From assembly GCA_947473305.1 (NCBI GenBank), contig CANJCB010000012.1, forward strand, positions 57,279 to 121,278: a stretch of DNA of 64,000 nt, written 5' to 3'. Numbering within the stretch: the first letter of the stretch is position 1; each line of letters starts with the position of its first letter. Source of the stretch: Rhodospirillales bacterium (GTDB lineage Bacteria > Pseudomonadota > Alphaproteobacteria > ATCC43930 > CGMCC-115725). The translations under genes were made by a program, and so were the position numbers. The notes under the pieces are model-generated. The model was given only the letters and a program-made list of their open reading frames with translations. It searched no databases and had not been told where the DNA came from. This document shows, in pieces, positions 44,861 through 54,365 of the stretch.

Positions 44861-44889
44861 ACTATAGGTCTTTGCCCGAGCCGGACCAG
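44861..44889 (-). promoter_or_regulatory. Candidate promoter for pgi-mutL
   Basis: On the minus strand a good -10 box TATAGT (44861-44866) lies 17 bp after a weak -35 box CTGGTC (44884-44889), about 37 bp before the pgi ATG. This AT-rich patch is the only one in the gap. Confidence 0.4.
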
Positions 44890-44920
44890 CCCGCCGACCA
44901 AGGGATTCGGCGTGTCGCCC

Positions 44921-46288
44921 TCAGCCGCCCGGCGTGACCTCCCGCGCATTCGGCAATTCGTCGGGAGACCCCACCACGACGAAGGTGAGCTTATCCGGAT
45001 CGAAGAGCCGCCTGGCCACCCGCTTGGCCTCGTCCAGCGTCACGCCATTAATGAGCGCGCTGCGCTTTTCGAGATAGTCGATGCCGAGCTTGTCCTGTTG
45101 GATCAGCACGAGGAGGGACGCCACGCTGCCCGTCGAATCGAGGCTCAAGGGGAAGGAACCCGTCAGATAGCGTTTGGTGTCCTGCAGCTCCTCCTCGGTC
45201 GGGCCGTCGTCCCGCATCCGCCGCCATTCCTGGCGGATGATGTCGATGGACTGGGCGATCCGCGCATTGGCGGTCGCTACCGAACCCAGGATGACGCCGC
45301 TATGCTTCAGGGGCGCCATGCCGACATTGACGCCATAGGCAAGCCCGCGCTTCTCGCGGATTTCAAGCGCGAGGCGGGAGGTGAGGCTGCTGCCGCCCAG
45401 GACTGTCGAGACCAGGAGAGCAGCATACCAGTCGGGATCGCTGCGCAGGATGCCGGGCTCGCCGAAAGTCACGACGCTTTGGGGGATCGGTTTCTTCACC
45501 AGCAGGGTCGCGCCGTCGGTAACGGCGGGCGTATCGGCGACGACACCGGGCGCCGCCTTGGCGGGCAAGCCGCCGAAGGTCTTGTCGAGCAGCGGTTTCA
45601 GGGCCTCCGGCGTGATATCGCCGACGACGCCGATCAGCAGCACGTCCCGGCCCAGCCGGTCCCGGGTAAAGCGGCGCAGATCCTCGACCGTGATGGCATT
45701 GACCGTCGCGGTCCTGCCCTGCGAAGGACGCGCATAGGGATGCGAGCCATAGGCCGTGCGCCAGAAGGTGCGGCTCGCGAGGTAGCGCGGCTCCTGCGCC
45801 TGACGCGAGAGATTGTTGAGCAATTCGCCCCTGACACGGGTGACCGGCTCCTGGTCGAAGCGCGGCTCCGAGAGGCTCAGGCGCAGAAGATCGAAGGTCT
45901 GTGGCACATTGGCGGTCAGGCTTTTGAGAACGACGCTGAAGCTGTCCTCCGAGGCGCCGAAGCTGACCGAGCTTGCCAGATCCTCGAGGCGTCCCTGATA
46001 GGCCTGGCTATCGAGCGGGCCGGCGCCCTCATCGAGAAGCCCGGCAACCATGGCCGCAAGCCCGACCTTGCCTTCGGGATCGAGCGACGCGCCGCCCTGG
46101 AAGGCCGCGTTCAGCGATACCATCGGCAGGGTATGGTCCTCGACGAGCCAGGCTTCGATGCCGCCGGGACTGACCACACGCTCGATCGAAACGGCCGCTT
46201 TGGCCGAAACCGGAAGGTGTAGGACCAGCGCCAGGAAGGCCAGCGCGATGACATTGCCGCGTTTCACGGGTCTCATCCTTCCGCTCAC
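44921..46288 (-). CDS. M16 family peptidase-like protein, non-catalytic partner
   Basis: A 455-residue exported M16 protein. A signal peptide (NVIALAFLALVLHLPVSAKA) precedes the M16 fold, but the zinc motif position reads GLAAMVAGLLDEGAG instead of HxxEH, so it should not bind zinc. The second half retains LVSTVLGGSSLTSRLALEIREKRGLAYGVNVGM, the substrate-side signature. With the active M16 protein encoded just upstream it most likely forms a heterodimer, as in mitochondrial processing peptidase. The GTG at 46288 overlaps the upstream stop in GTGA; an ATG at 46276 is an alternative. Confidence 0.9.
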   Translation of the reverse strand: MSGRMRPVKRGNVIALAFLALVLHLPVSAKAAVSIERVVSPGGIEAWLVEDHTLPMVSLNAAFQGGASLDPEGKVGLAAMVAGLLDEGAGPLDSQAYQGRLEDLASSVSFGASEDSFSVVLKSLTANVPQTFDLLRLSLSEPRFDQEPVTRVRGELLNNLSRQAQEPRYLASRTFWRTAYGSHPYARPSQGRTATVNAITVEDLRRFTRDRLGRDVLLIGVVGDITPEALKPLLDKTFGGLPAKAAPGVVADTPAVTDGATLLVKKPIPQSVVTFGEPGILRSDPDWYAALLVSTVLGGSSLTSRLALEIREKRGLAYGVNVGMAPLKHSGVILGSVATANARIAQSIDIIRQEWRRMRDDGPTEEELQDTKRYLTGSFPLSLDSTGSVASLLVLIQQDKLGIDYLEKRSALINGVTLDEAKRVARRLFDPDKLTFVVVGSPDELPNAREVTPGG

Positions 46289-47628
46289 GACGTCGGCTCG
46301 GGCAGCAGGACGCCCGTGACCGAGATATTTTCCTTGATAACGAGCTTGGCCGCCGCGTTGACCTCTTCGACCGTCACCGCCCCGATGCGGTCCGGCCAGG
46401 CCTCGATCTCGTCCAGCGACCGGCCCGTGGCCAGCCCCTCGCCGATGATGCGGGCGGGACCCGAAAGACTGTCGCGCGAATAGATCGCCGCCGATTGCAT
46501 CCGCTTCTTCCCACGATCCACTTCCTCGGCGGTCAGCCCATCCTTGAGAAGCTTCTTGACCTCGACCTCGATGGCCGATTCGAGATCCGGGATCGCCACT
46601 CCCGGCTTGGGCGTCGCGTAAAAGCCGAAGGTCGTCACATCGACGCTATTCGCGCTGTAGAAGGAACCGGCATTGAGCGCCAGGCCCTTTTCAACGACCA
46701 GCGCCTTATATAGCCGCGAGGTCGCCCCGCCGCCCAGCGCGTTCGACAGAACCTGGAGCGCATAGGCCGTTCGCTTGTCGCCGGAATTATAGCTCGGCGC
46801 GAGCCAATAACGGGTCCAACTCGCACTGCCGGCCCGGGGACTCTTCAGTTCGAGCCGTACCGAAGCGACCTTGGGCGGCTCGGAAATGCGATGGCGTTCG
46901 GGGACGGGACGAGAAGGGATCGGCCCATAGTATTTCTCAGCGAATTGCCTGACCGTTTCCAGGGTCACGTCCCCCACGACGATCAGCACCGCGTTATTCG
47001 GTGCGTACCACTTCGTATAAAAGGTCTGGGCGTCCTGGGTGGAGAGCTTCTGCATCTCGTGCTCCCAGCCGATGACCGGGATGCGATAGGGGTGATGCAG
47101 ATAGATCGCCGTGTCGACCTGCTCGCTCAACAGGGACGACGGGTTGTTGTCGATGCGGGACCGGCGCTCCTCGATGATCACCTGGCGCTCCGGCGTGACC
47201 ACCGCGTCGGTGAGCTGCAGACCGACCATGCGCTCGGCCTCCAGCTTCATCATGAGCTCGAGCCGGTCGGAGGCGACGTTCTGGAAATAGGCGGTGTAGT
47301 CGGAGGTGGTAAAGGCGTTGTCGCGCCCGCCGTTCTGCGAAACGATCCGCGAGAAGGCGCCGGGCGGGGTTTCCTTGGTGCCGCGGAACATCAGATGTTC
47401 CAGGAAATGCGCGATGCCCGAGGTGCCCACGGGCTCATCCGCCGCGCCGACCTTGTACCAGACCATTTGCGTCACGACAGGCGAGCGGTGGTTCTGAACC
47501 ACCACCACCTGGAGCCCGTTGGTCAGGGTGAAGGTCTCGGCACCGAACTGGCCGGCGGAGGCGGGGCCTATGAGGCCGACCACAATCGCCAGCGCGAAGA
47601 CCAGGAGCGAAGGACGAAGGGACCTCAT
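46285..47628 (-). CDS. M16 family zinc peptidase, catalytic partner, exported
   Basis: A 447-residue protein with a signal peptide (LLVFALAIVVGLIGPASA). The inverted zinc motif is present as HFLEHLMFRGT, with the third ligand region TPERQVIIEERRSRIDNNP. QVLSNALGGGATSRLYKALVVEKGLALNAG is the C-terminal half signature. It should degrade peptides in the periplasm together with the coupled non-catalytic subunit. The ATG at 47628 sits 3 bp after AGGAGGT, a near-perfect ribosome-binding site, and begins the signal peptide, so longer readings are rejected. Confidence 0.92.
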   Translation of the reverse strand: MRSLRPSLLVFALAIVVGLIGPASAGQFGAETFTLTNGLQVVVVQNHRSPVVTQMVWYKVGAADEPVGTSGIAHFLEHLMFRGTKETPPGAFSRIVSQNGGRDNAFTTSDYTAYFQNVASDRLELMMKLEAERMVGLQLTDAVVTPERQVIIEERRSRIDNNPSSLLSEQVDTAIYLHHPYRIPVIGWEHEMQKLSTQDAQTFYTKWYAPNNAVLIVVGDVTLETVRQFAEKYYGPIPSRPVPERHRISEPPKVASVRLELKSPRAGSASWTRYWLAPSYNSGDKRTAYALQVLSNALGGGATSRLYKALVVEKGLALNAGSFYSANSVDVTTFGFYATPKPGVAIPDLESAIEVEVKKLLKDGLTAEEVDRGKKRMQSAAIYSRDSLSGPARIIGEGLATGRSLDEIEAWPDRIGAVTVEEVNAAAKLVIKENISVTGVLLPEPTS

Positions 47629-47665
47629 ATGACCTCCTGGGGGCTCGGCTGCAGGCGCCGATATT

Positions 47666-48262
47666 TTACGGCATAACCGTCGCGATGCTGCTCTTGCGCG
47701 TGATGGTGGGGACATCCTCAGCCGGAGGCGCATCCCCATCCGCCTGATTTCTCAGGCGCTGAACTTCTTCCTGGGCATTGATGATCTTATTGGTGGGCGC
47801 GGTCTTGTCCTGTTCCTTCCAGAACAGAAGCTTGTCCATAAAACCGCTGCTGTTGCCGGCCTCGATAGATCCCGCGTTTTCCTGATTAACGACCTGGCGG
47901 ATCGAGGATTCCACATTCACGGCCCCCGCCTGGCGCAGGATGATGCCCTCGCCGGCACTGCGGTCGGCGTTCGCCGTCAAGGCGACCTGCTGGTCGCTGG
48001 CGCGGAAGACGCTCTGCTTGGCCTGTTCGGAGGTGGCGAGATCCTGGGTCCGGGGTGCTCCCGCCTTGGGCGGCCTGAGCGCGAAGTCCGGCGGGATCGC
48101 GAGCGGGGCGCGGGACACCACCGCGAATTCGTCGGGGATCACCTTTTCCATGCCGAGCCCGCGGCGAAGGCTGTCGCAACCGCCGAGCGACACCAAAAGC
48201 ACCGCAGCTCCACAAGCGATAAGAGCCAATGACCGGTCAGGCACTTTCGATACTCCGTTCAT
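47666..48262 (-). CDS. DUF3035 lipoprotein, BamF-like (BAM complex component)
   Basis: A 198-residue predicted lipoprotein. The signal peptide ends with lipobox LGGC (VLLVSLGGCDSLRRGLG). The conserved part GMEKVIPDEFAVVSRAPLAIPPDFALRPPKAG matches DUF3035 and resembles the unstructured N-terminal region of BamC. The alphaproteobacterial BAM subunit BamF has this feature, so a role in outer-membrane protein assembly is likely. The residue after the lipid cysteine is Asp, which in E. coli would keep a lipoprotein in the inner membrane; that rule may not hold here. It lies 8 bp after lspA, whose product cleaves its signal peptide. Confidence 0.75.
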   Translation of the reverse strand: MNGVSKVPDRSLALIACGAAVLLVSLGGCDSLRRGLGMEKVIPDEFAVVSRAPLAIPPDFALRPPKAGAPRTQDLATSEQAKQSVFRASDQQVALTANADRSAGEGIILRQAGAVNVESSIRQVVNQENAGSIEAGNSSGFMDKLLFWKEQDKTAPTNKIINAQEEVQRLRNQADGDAPPAEDVPTITRKSSIATVMP

Positions 48263-48270
48263 TCACGCAC

Positions 48271-48741
48271 CTAGTTAAGCGCATCCCGCTTTCCCCGCAA
48301 GCCATCCAACACCAGGAAGGCGACGCCGATGCAGATCGCACTGTCGGCGACGTTGAAAGCCGGCCAATGCCAATCGCCCAGGTGGACGTCCAGGAAGTCC
48401 ACCACCGCCCCCCGGATCACCCGGTCGATCACATTCCCGATGGCCCCGCCGACCACCAGGCCGATGCCGTAAACCACGAGGCGGCTCTTCGCCCGCCAGA
48501 GCCAGGCCAGCAGCAGCGCCACGATCGCCGTCGCGAGCAGCGACAGCACGATCACGTTCAAAGCCGAGCCGTCGCTGAACATCCCGAAGCTCACGCCCCG
48601 GTTATGTGCCAGCACGAGGTTGAAAAAGCTCGTGACCTCGATAAAGGGGACGCGATTCGCGAAAGTATCCAGAACCGCAGCCTTGGTGATGTGATCGAGC
48701 ACGATCACCACGACAGCGAGGCCCAGGCTGATCAGCTTCAT
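48271..48741 (-). CDS. lspA: Lipoprotein signal peptidase (signal peptidase II)
   Basis: A 156-residue, four-helix inner-membrane aspartic peptidase that removes lipoprotein signal peptides. Catalytic aspartates lie in GAIGNVIDRVIRGAVVDFLDVH and WPAFNVADSAICIGV; NLVLAHNRGVSFGMF is the N-terminal conserved block. The ATG shares its A with the ileS stop (TGATG), the classic ileS-lspA coupling. Longer readings overlap ileS and are rejected. Confidence 0.96.
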   Translation of the reverse strand: MKLISLGLAVVVIVLDHITKAAVLDTFANRVPFIEVTSFFNLVLAHNRGVSFGMFSDGSALNVIVLSLLATAIVALLLAWLWRAKSRLVVYGIGLVVGGAIGNVIDRVIRGAVVDFLDVHLGDWHWPAFNVADSAICIGVAFLVLDGLRGKRDALN

Positions 48742-51587
48742 CAGGCGTTCCCCGCCGCAGGGGCGTGGTCCACCGCATCGGCGCAGCGCCCGCAGAGATC
48801 CTCGTGATGGGCGACATGACCCACTTCGGTCAGCACCCGCCAGCAGCGCAGGCACTTCTCGCCGGGCGCCGCTTCGATCACGACCGCGATATCGGCCACG
48901 TCGGGCAGGCGGAAAGCGTCGGAAGGTCCATTGCCAAAAACGACCTCGCCGGAGGACGTGATGCACAGCTCGGCAAGATCGACACCTTCGATCGCCGCGC
49001 GCCAATCCTCAGGGAGCCAGACCTTTGCGGCAGCTTGAAGGCTGGAGCCGATTTTTTTCTGCTCGCGCTCCCGCTCGATGGCGCCGGTCACGACGCGACG
49101 CAGGTCGCGCAGCTTCGCCCATTTTTCGGCAAGCGCCGGGGCGTTCCAGCTTTCCGGCGTCTCGGGGAAGAGTTCCAGATGGACGCTGGTTTCCAGCGCG
49201 TCGCCATGCCGGGCGAGCCAGGCTTCTTCCGCCGTAAAGCAGACGATCGGCGCGAGCCAGCGGACGAGACAGTCGAAGACCGTATCGAGCACGGTTCGCA
49301 CCGCGCGGCGGCGGGGCGCGTCCGGCCGGTCGCAATAAAGCGCGTCCTTGCGCACATCGAAATAGAAGGCGGAAAGATCGATGGCGCAGAAGTTGTGCAG
49401 CCCGGTGAACAGCGAGTGGAAGTCATAGCGCGCCACGCAGTCCCGCACCATGAGGTCGGTCTCGTGGAGCCGATGCAGGATCCAGCGCTCAAGCTCCGGC
49501 ATCTCGGCTTCAGCGATGCGCTCGGCTTCGGAAAATCCGCCGAGGCTGCCCAACAGATAGCGCAGGGTATTGCGCAGGCGGCGATAGGCGTCCGCCTGGT
49601 ACTTCAGGATCTCCGGCCCGATCTTCAGATCTTCGGAATAATCGGAGGCGACCACCCAGATCCGCAGGATATCGGCGCCGCTCTTCTCGACCACGTCCTG
49701 GGGTGAGACGACGTTGCCCAAGGACTTCGACATCTTGCGGCCCTGCTCGTCGAGCACGAAGCCATGGGTCAGCACGGCCTCATAGGGGGCACGGCCGCGC
49801 GTCCCGCAGCTTTCCAGCAGCGAGGAATGGAACCAGCCACGATGCTGGTCCGAGCCTTCGAGATAGAGCGACGCCGGCCATTGGAGGTCGGGGCGCTGCT
49901 CCAGCACGAAGCTATGGGTCGAGCCGCTGTCGAACCAGACGTCGACGATATCGGTGACCTTCTCGTAGCGGCCGGGATCGACGCCATTGCCCAGGAAGGC
50001 CGCCGGGTCCGCCGTGAACCAGACATCGGCACCCTCGCGGGACACGGCATCCGCCACGCGATCTACCACCGCCTGATCGCGCAAGGGTTCGCCCGTCTCC
50101 TTGTCGACGAAGACGGCGATGGGTACGCCCCAGGCGCGCTGGCGCGAGATGCACCAGTCGGGACGGCTTTCGATCATGGCATGGATGCGGTTGCGGCCCT
50201 GGGCCGGGATCCAGCGGGTTTCCTCGATGGCCAGCAGCGCCTTTTCGCGCAAGCCGTTCTGGTCCATGCCGATGAACCATTGCGGCGTGGTGCGGAAGAT
50301 GAGCGGAGCCTTCGACCGCCAAGAATGGGGGTAGGAATGGAGGAGCTTGCCCTGATGAAGCAGCCCGCCCGCCTCCTGGATCGCCGCGATCACCACGCCG
50401 TTGGCGTCGCCGGTCTTGCCATTGGGCCAATAGACATGCCGGCCCGCGAAGAGCGGCACCGCAGGCAGATAGGTGCCATCGGCCGCCACCGTCTCCGGCA
50501 CGGCGATGCCGAAGGCCTGCCCAAGCAGGAAGTCGTCGGCACCATGGCCCGGCGCGATATGGACGAAGCCCGTGCCCGTGTCGGTGGTCACGAAATCGCC
50601 CGGCAGGAGCGGGACGTCGAAGTCGTAACCCTTGCCGCGCAGGGGATGCGCCGCGACGGTGCCGGCAAGTTCAAGGCCCTTGAACCGCGCGATAACCTTG
50701 TGACCGACGATACCCGCGACCTTGGCCGTTTCGGCAGTCAGAGCCTCGCCGAGCACAAGATGCTCACCCTTGCGCGCGAGGCTGTTCTCGGCCACCTCGG
50801 TCACTTCGACGACCTGGTAGTCGAAATCCGCGCCATAGGCGATGGCGCGGTTGCCCGGCATGGTCCAAGGGGTCGTGGTCCAGATGACCACCGTGGCGCC
50901 CTGAAGATCCGGGCGCGAGGCCTTCACCACCGGAAAACGGACCCAGATCGTGGTGGAGGTATGGTCGTGATATTCGATCTCGGCCTCGGCCAGCGCCGTC
51001 TGCTCGACCACCGACCACATGACCGGCTTCGAGCCCTTGTAGAGCCCGCCGTTCATCAGGAACTTGCCGAGTTCCCGGACGATCTGCGCCTCGGCCTCAT
51101 AGGCCATGGTCGTATAGGGATGGTCCCAGTCGCCCAGCACGCCCAGGCGCTTGAACTCCTCGCGCTGGACGTCGATCCAATGGGCGGCGAAGTCGCGGCA
51201 TTCCTTGCGGAAGACGTCGATCGGCACGTCGTCCTTGGACTGTTTGGCCGCGCGGTACTTCTCCTCGATCTTCCATTCGATGGGAAGACCGTGGCAGTCC
51301 CAGCCCGGCACATAGGGAGCGTCCTTGCCCAGCATCTGCTGGGACCGGTTCACCACATCCTTCAGGATCTTGTTGAGGGCATGACCGATATGAAGGTTGC
51401 CATTGGCATAGGGCGGGCCGTCATGGAGCGTGAATTTCTCACGGCCCTTGGAGCGTTCCCGCTGGCGTTCGTAAAGCTTTTGCTCCGCCCAGCGGGCGAG
51501 CAACACGGGCTCGCGCTTGGGCAGGTCGCCGCGCATCGGAAAGTCGGTCTGCGGCAGGAAGACGGTCGGTCGGTAGTCCACGGTCAT
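48741..51587 (-). CDS. ileS: Isoleucyl-tRNA synthetase
   Basis: A 948-residue class I synthetase. The HIGH motif is in [18 protein letters not shown] and the KMSKS motif in [13 protein letters not shown]. The editing domain contains [16 protein letters not shown] and [19 protein letters not shown]. The C-terminal zinc finger is complete ([28 protein letters not shown], four Cys). This is the bacterial type. It heads the ileS-lspA-BamF-M16-M16 series and has a clear sigma70 promoter and a long 5' leader. Confidence 0.98.
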   Translation of the reverse strand: MTVDYRPTVFLPQTDFPMRGDLPKREPVLLARWAEQKLYERQRERSKGREKFTLHDGPPYANGNLHIGHALNKILKDVVNRSQQMLGKDAPYVPGWDCHGLPIEWKIEEKYRAAKQSKDDVPIDVFRKECRDFAAHWIDVQREEFKRLGVLGDWDHPYTTMAYEAEAQIVRELGKFLMNGGLYKGSKPVMWSVVEQTALAEAEIEYHDHTSTTIWVRFPVVKASRPDLQGATVVIWTTTPWTMPGNRAIAYGADFDYQVVEVTEVAENSLARKGEHLVLGEALTAETAKVAGIVGHKVIARFKGLELAGTVAAHPLRGKGYDFDVPLLPGDFVTTDTGTGFVHIAPGHGADDFLLGQAFGIAVPETVAADGTYLPAVPLFAGRHVYWPNGKTGDANGVVIAAIQEAGGLLHQGKLLHSYPHSWRSKAPLIFRTTPQWFIGMDQNGLREKALLAIEETRWIPAQGRNRIHAMIESRPDWCISRQRAWGVPIAVFVDKETGEPLRDQAVVDRVADAVSREGADVWFTADPAAFLGNGVDPGRYEKVTDIVDVWFDSGSTHSFVLEQRPDLQWPASLYLEGSDQHRGWFHSSLLESCGTRGRAPYEAVLTHGFVLDEQGRKMSKSLGNVVSPQDVVEKSGADILRIWVVASDYSEDLKIGPEILKYQADAYRRLRNTLRYLLGSLGGFSEAERIAEAEMPELERWILHRLHETDLMVRDCVARYDFHSLFTGLHNFCAIDLSAFYFDVRKDALYCDRPDAPRRRAVRTVLDTVFDCLVRWLAPIVCFTAEEAWLARHGDALETSVHLELFPETPESWNAPALAEKWAKLRDLRRVVTGAIEREREQKKIGSSLQAAAKVWLPEDWRAAIEGVDLAELCITSSGEVVFGNGPSDAFRLPDVADIAVVIEAAPGEKCLRCWRVLTEVGHVAHHEDLCGRCADAVDHAPAAGNA

Positions 51588-51661
51588 CGGATCATCCAGG
51601 AAAGGCGGCGCGCCTCGTCAGGCGGCAGGCGCGGAAGGCGGGCGACAGGGCAGAGTCAGAT

Positions 51662-51686
51662 CCCGGTCCTCATCCCGAGGACCGGG
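51662..51686 (-). promoter_or_regulatory. Perfect 10-bp hairpin in the ileS leader
   Basis: CCCGGTCCTC (51662-51671) and GAGGACCGGG (51677-51686) enclose a 5-base loop, about 75 bp before the ileS ATG and downstream of the ileS promoter. No T run follows in the ileS direction, so it is not a standard terminator or attenuator. It could stabilise or regulate the ileS mRNA. Confidence 0.5.
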
Positions 51687-51735
51687 CCGCTAATTCGCTG
51701 AGCGTGCCCGAGGCCTATACTTTCCATGGGGCGCG

Positions 51736-51764
51736 ACCATAGGGAAACCGCCCGCAATCGTCAA
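51736..51764 (-). promoter_or_regulatory. Sigma70 promoter for ileS
   Basis: On the minus strand TTGACG (51759-51764), exactly 17 bp, then TATGGT (51736-51741). This is the best consensus match in the window. It lies 20 bp after the ribF stop codon and predicts a leader of about 140 bases before the ileS ATG. Confidence 0.7.
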
Positions 51765-51784
51765 TCAGGCGTGGTCGGCCCGCG

Positions 51785-52750
51785 CTATTGGTCGGCAGTC
51801 GGCGGCTCCTTGGCGAGGATGACCCGCGCCGCTTCGCTGTCCTTGGCGATCTGGTCCTTCAAGGCAGGGAGACCGTCGAACTTCTTCTCCGCCCGCAGGA
51901 AATCCACCAGCGCCACCCGAAGATGCCGGCCATAGAGATCGCCGGAAAAGTCGAAGAGATGGGTTTCGAGCCTGAGATCCAATCCTCCCACGGTCGGCCG
52001 CATCCCGAGATTGGCGACCGCATCGTGCCAGGTCGTGTGGCCATCCGGCCCCGGCACCCCGGCACGCACCGCATAGACGCCCACCTGCGGCCGCAGATAG
52101 TCGCTCAACCCCATGTTCGCGGTCGGAAAGCCCAGGGTCCGGCCGCGCTGGTCGCCATGCTGCACCCGACCCTCGATTTCCCAGAACCGGCCCAGGACCG
52201 CCGCCGCCTCGCGCGGGCGGCCCGATTGAAGCTGTTCGCGGATCCGGGTCGAGGAATAGGCCTTCTCGCCATCGGCGCGGCGGATCGGGTCGATCACGCT
52301 GACCGCGAAACCGAGCTTGGCGCCCAGTTCCTGGAGCAGGGCCGGATTGCCCCGGCGCTTGTTGCCGAAGACGAAATCTCGCCCCACCAGGATTTCCCGC
52401 GCGCCCAGCCCCTCGATGACCACCCGGTCGACGAAGGTCTCGGCGCTCTCCTTGGCGAAATCGAGATCGAAATGGAGACTGAAGAGAAGATCCGCCCCGA
52501 GCCGCTCGATGAGCCGCGCCTTGGTGCGGAAGGGCGCCAGGCGGAAAGGCGGATCGTCGGGCCGGAAGACGCTGCGTGGATGGGGCTCGAAGGTCAGCAC
52601 CGCATGAGGCACGCCCAGGACCCGGGCTCTTTCGCCGGCCAGCCCGATCACCGCCTGATGGCCGAGATGGATGCCGTCGAAATTGCCGATGGCGACGACC
52701 GAGCCGCGATCCTGTGGTGCTACGGCGGTATGATGACGGTGAATGCGCAT
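51785..52750 (-). CDS. ribF: Bifunctional riboflavin kinase / FAD synthetase
   Basis: A 321-residue enzyme making FMN and then FAD from riboflavin. The N-terminal adenylyltransferase has VVAIGNFDGIHLGHQAVIGLAGE, AVLTFEPHPRSVFRPD and EILVGRDFVFGNKRRGN; the C-terminal kinase has EGRVQHGDQRGRTLGFPTANMGL and the VGGLDLRLETHLFDFSGDLYGRHLRVALVDFLRAEKKFDGL block. It lies upstream of ileS on the same strand, the usual ribF-ileS-lspA order. It starts 23 bp after the MaoC gene. Confidence 0.96.
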   Translation of the reverse strand: MRIHRHHTAVAPQDRGSVVAIGNFDGIHLGHQAVIGLAGERARVLGVPHAVLTFEPHPRSVFRPDDPPFRLAPFRTKARLIERLGADLLFSLHFDLDFAKESAETFVDRVVIEGLGAREILVGRDFVFGNKRRGNPALLQELGAKLGFAVSVIDPIRRADGEKAYSSTRIREQLQSGRPREAAAVLGRFWEIEGRVQHGDQRGRTLGFPTANMGLSDYLRPQVGVYAVRAGVPGPDGHTTWHDAVANLGMRPTVGGLDLRLETHLFDFSGDLYGRHLRVALVDFLRAEKKFDGLPALKDQIAKDSEAARVILAKEPPTADQ

Positions 52751-52773
52751 GGGTCGGCGAGGTCCGCTCGGGC

Positions 52774-53223
52774 TCAGGCGCCCCTTGGCACCATGACCAG
52801 GGCTTCGCCGTCGATCACGACGGTGTCACCCACTTTGCAGACCGTCTTCAAGGAGACCCGCGACTTCTCCGGGAACACTTCCTTGACCGTGACGATAGCC
52901 TCGACCGTGTCGCCGATCCGGACCGGCGCTTTGAAGCTGAGGTTCTGCCCCAGATAGATCGAGCCCGGCCCCGGCAGCTTCGACGCGATCACCGTCGAGA
53001 TATAGCCGGCCGAGAGCATGCCATGGGCGATGCGGCCCTTGAACATCGTGGTCCTGGCGAAGGCCTCGTCGAGATGGACCGGGTTGTGGTCGCCGGACAC
53101 CTCAGCGAACTGAACGATGTCAGCCTCCGTCACGGTGCGCGAGTAGCGCGCCTCCATGCCGACGGTGAGTTCATCGAGACCGAAACCGGTCCGGCCATCG
53201 GGCCGAGCCTGAGCATTGTTCAT
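52774..53223 (-). CDS. MaoC-like (R)-specific enoyl-CoA hydratase (PhaJ type)
   Basis: A 149-residue hot-dog hydratase. The hydratase-2 motif is in VQFAEVSGDHNPVHLDEAFARTTMFKGRIAHGMLSAGYIS, with the catalytic Asp and His, followed by GQNLSFKAPVRIGDTVEAIVTVKEV. It adds water to trans-enoyl-CoA to give (R)-3-hydroxyacyl-CoA, which can feed polyhydroxyalkanoate synthesis. No phaC is in the window. The ATG at 53223 begins the family sequence; an earlier start adds 8 residues. Divergent from the Rieske gene. Confidence 0.88.
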   Translation of the reverse strand: MNNAQARPDGRTGFGLDELTVGMEARYSRTVTEADIVQFAEVSGDHNPVHLDEAFARTTMFKGRIAHGMLSAGYISTVIASKLPGPGSIYLGQNLSFKAPVRIGDTVEAIVTVKEVFPEKSRVSLKTVCKVGDTVVIDGEALVMVPRGA

Positions 53224-53327
53224 GATCGCGCCTTGTGTCGCAGCCAAAACCTGGACCTATGCTGCCTATACCCTATTACCTTACCATTGCCGAGGGGAAA
53301 CCATAGAGAGAGCGGGAGGGAGCGGGA

Positions 53328-54365
53328 GTGGAAGCCAACAGCCCGGCCCCATTGCGCGAGATGTGGTACTTCGCCCTGCCCGGCCAGGCCGTGCCGAAGG
53401 GGCGCATGGCGGCGAAGACCATGCTGGGCGAGCCGCTGCTGATCGGCCGCGACGCCGATGGCAAGCCTTTCGCGCTGCGCGACATCTGCCCCCATCGCGG
53501 CATCCCGCTGACCGCCGGAACCTTCGACGGGCGGGAGGTGACCTGCTGCTATCACGGCTGGCGCTTCAACGGCCAAGGCCAATGCACCGCCATTCCCTCG
53601 CTGGTGCCGGGCCAGGATCTCGACATCGCCCGCATCAAGGTGGCCTCATATCCGGCGGTCGAGGTCCACGGCAACATCTGGGTCTTCTTCGGCGAAGATC
53701 CCGCCAACTCCCCAAAAGTCCCGGAAATTCCCGGTCTTGGCCCCAAAGGTCCCAATCTTTTCGAACGCACCACCTTCCGCTCCAATATCGATCATGCGGT
53801 CGTGGGATTGATGGATCCCGCCCACGGGCCCTTCGTTCATCAGTCCTGGTGGTGGCGGTCAGGTGCCTCGATCCACGAGAAAGCCAAGGCCTTCGAGCCT
53901 TCGCCCTGGGGCTTCACCATGGTGAAGCACCGGCCTTCCTCCAATTCCAAGGCCTATAAGCTTTTGGGCGGCGTTCCCGAAACCGAGATCAGCTTCCGGC
54001 TGCCGAGCGTGCGGATCGAGCGGGTGGAAGTCGGCCGCCACCTCCTCTGCAACCTCACCGCCATCACGCCCTTGGAAGAGGGCGTGGCCGAGATCAACCA
54101 TTCGATTTATTGGACCATGCCCTGGCTCAGCCTCTTGAAGCCGGTGCTCCGCCCCTACGTCCGCGCGTTCCTGCGCCAGGACCGGGACATCATGGAGCGC
54201 CAGCAGGACGGCCTCCGGCACGACCCACCCTTGATGCTGATCAACGACGCCGACCAGCAGGCGAAATGGTACTACCGCCTCAAGAACGAATACGCCCGCG
54301 CCCGAACCGAGGGCCGGGACTTCGTCAATCCGGTGAAGGCGCGCGTCTTACGCTGGCGGAGTTAG
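53328..54365 (+). CDS. Rieske [2Fe-2S] non-heme iron oxygenase
   Basis: A 345-residue single-polypeptide oxygenase subunit. The Rieske cluster ligands are CPHRG and CCYHGWRF (Cys-His, Cys-His). The mononuclear iron site is DPAHGPFVH (two His) within NIDHAVVGLMDPAHGPFVHQSWW, the aspartate bridging between domains being present too. It resembles the VanA / phthalate-type oxygenase group, which needs a separate reductase not found here. Substrate unknown, probably an aromatic or cyclic compound. The start is a GTG with GGGAGCGGGAG just upstream. It converges with the HtrA-like gene, overlapping by 4 bp. Confidence 0.88.
   Translation: MEANSPAPLREMWYFALPGQAVPKGRMAAKTMLGEPLLIGRDADGKPFALRDICPHRGIPLTAGTFDGREVTCCYHGWRFNGQGQCTAIPSLVPGQDLDIARIKVASYPAVEVHGNIWVFFGEDPANSPKVPEIPGLGPKGPNLFERTTFRSNIDHAVVGLMDPAHGPFVHQSWWWRSGASIHEKAKAFEPSPWGFTMVKHRPSSNSKAYKLLGGVPETEISFRLPSVRIERVEVGRHLLCNLTAITPLEEGVAEINHSIYWTMPWLSLLKPVLRPYVRAFLRQDRDIMERQQDGLRHDPPLMLINDADQQAKWYYRLKNEYARARTEGRDFVNPVKARVLRWRS

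Noticed and set aside
51588..51784. T-box riboswitch in the ileS leader.
   Set aside because: I see no T-box sequence or terminator/antiterminator pair, and T-boxes are not expected in proteobacteria. Only a single hairpin is supported.
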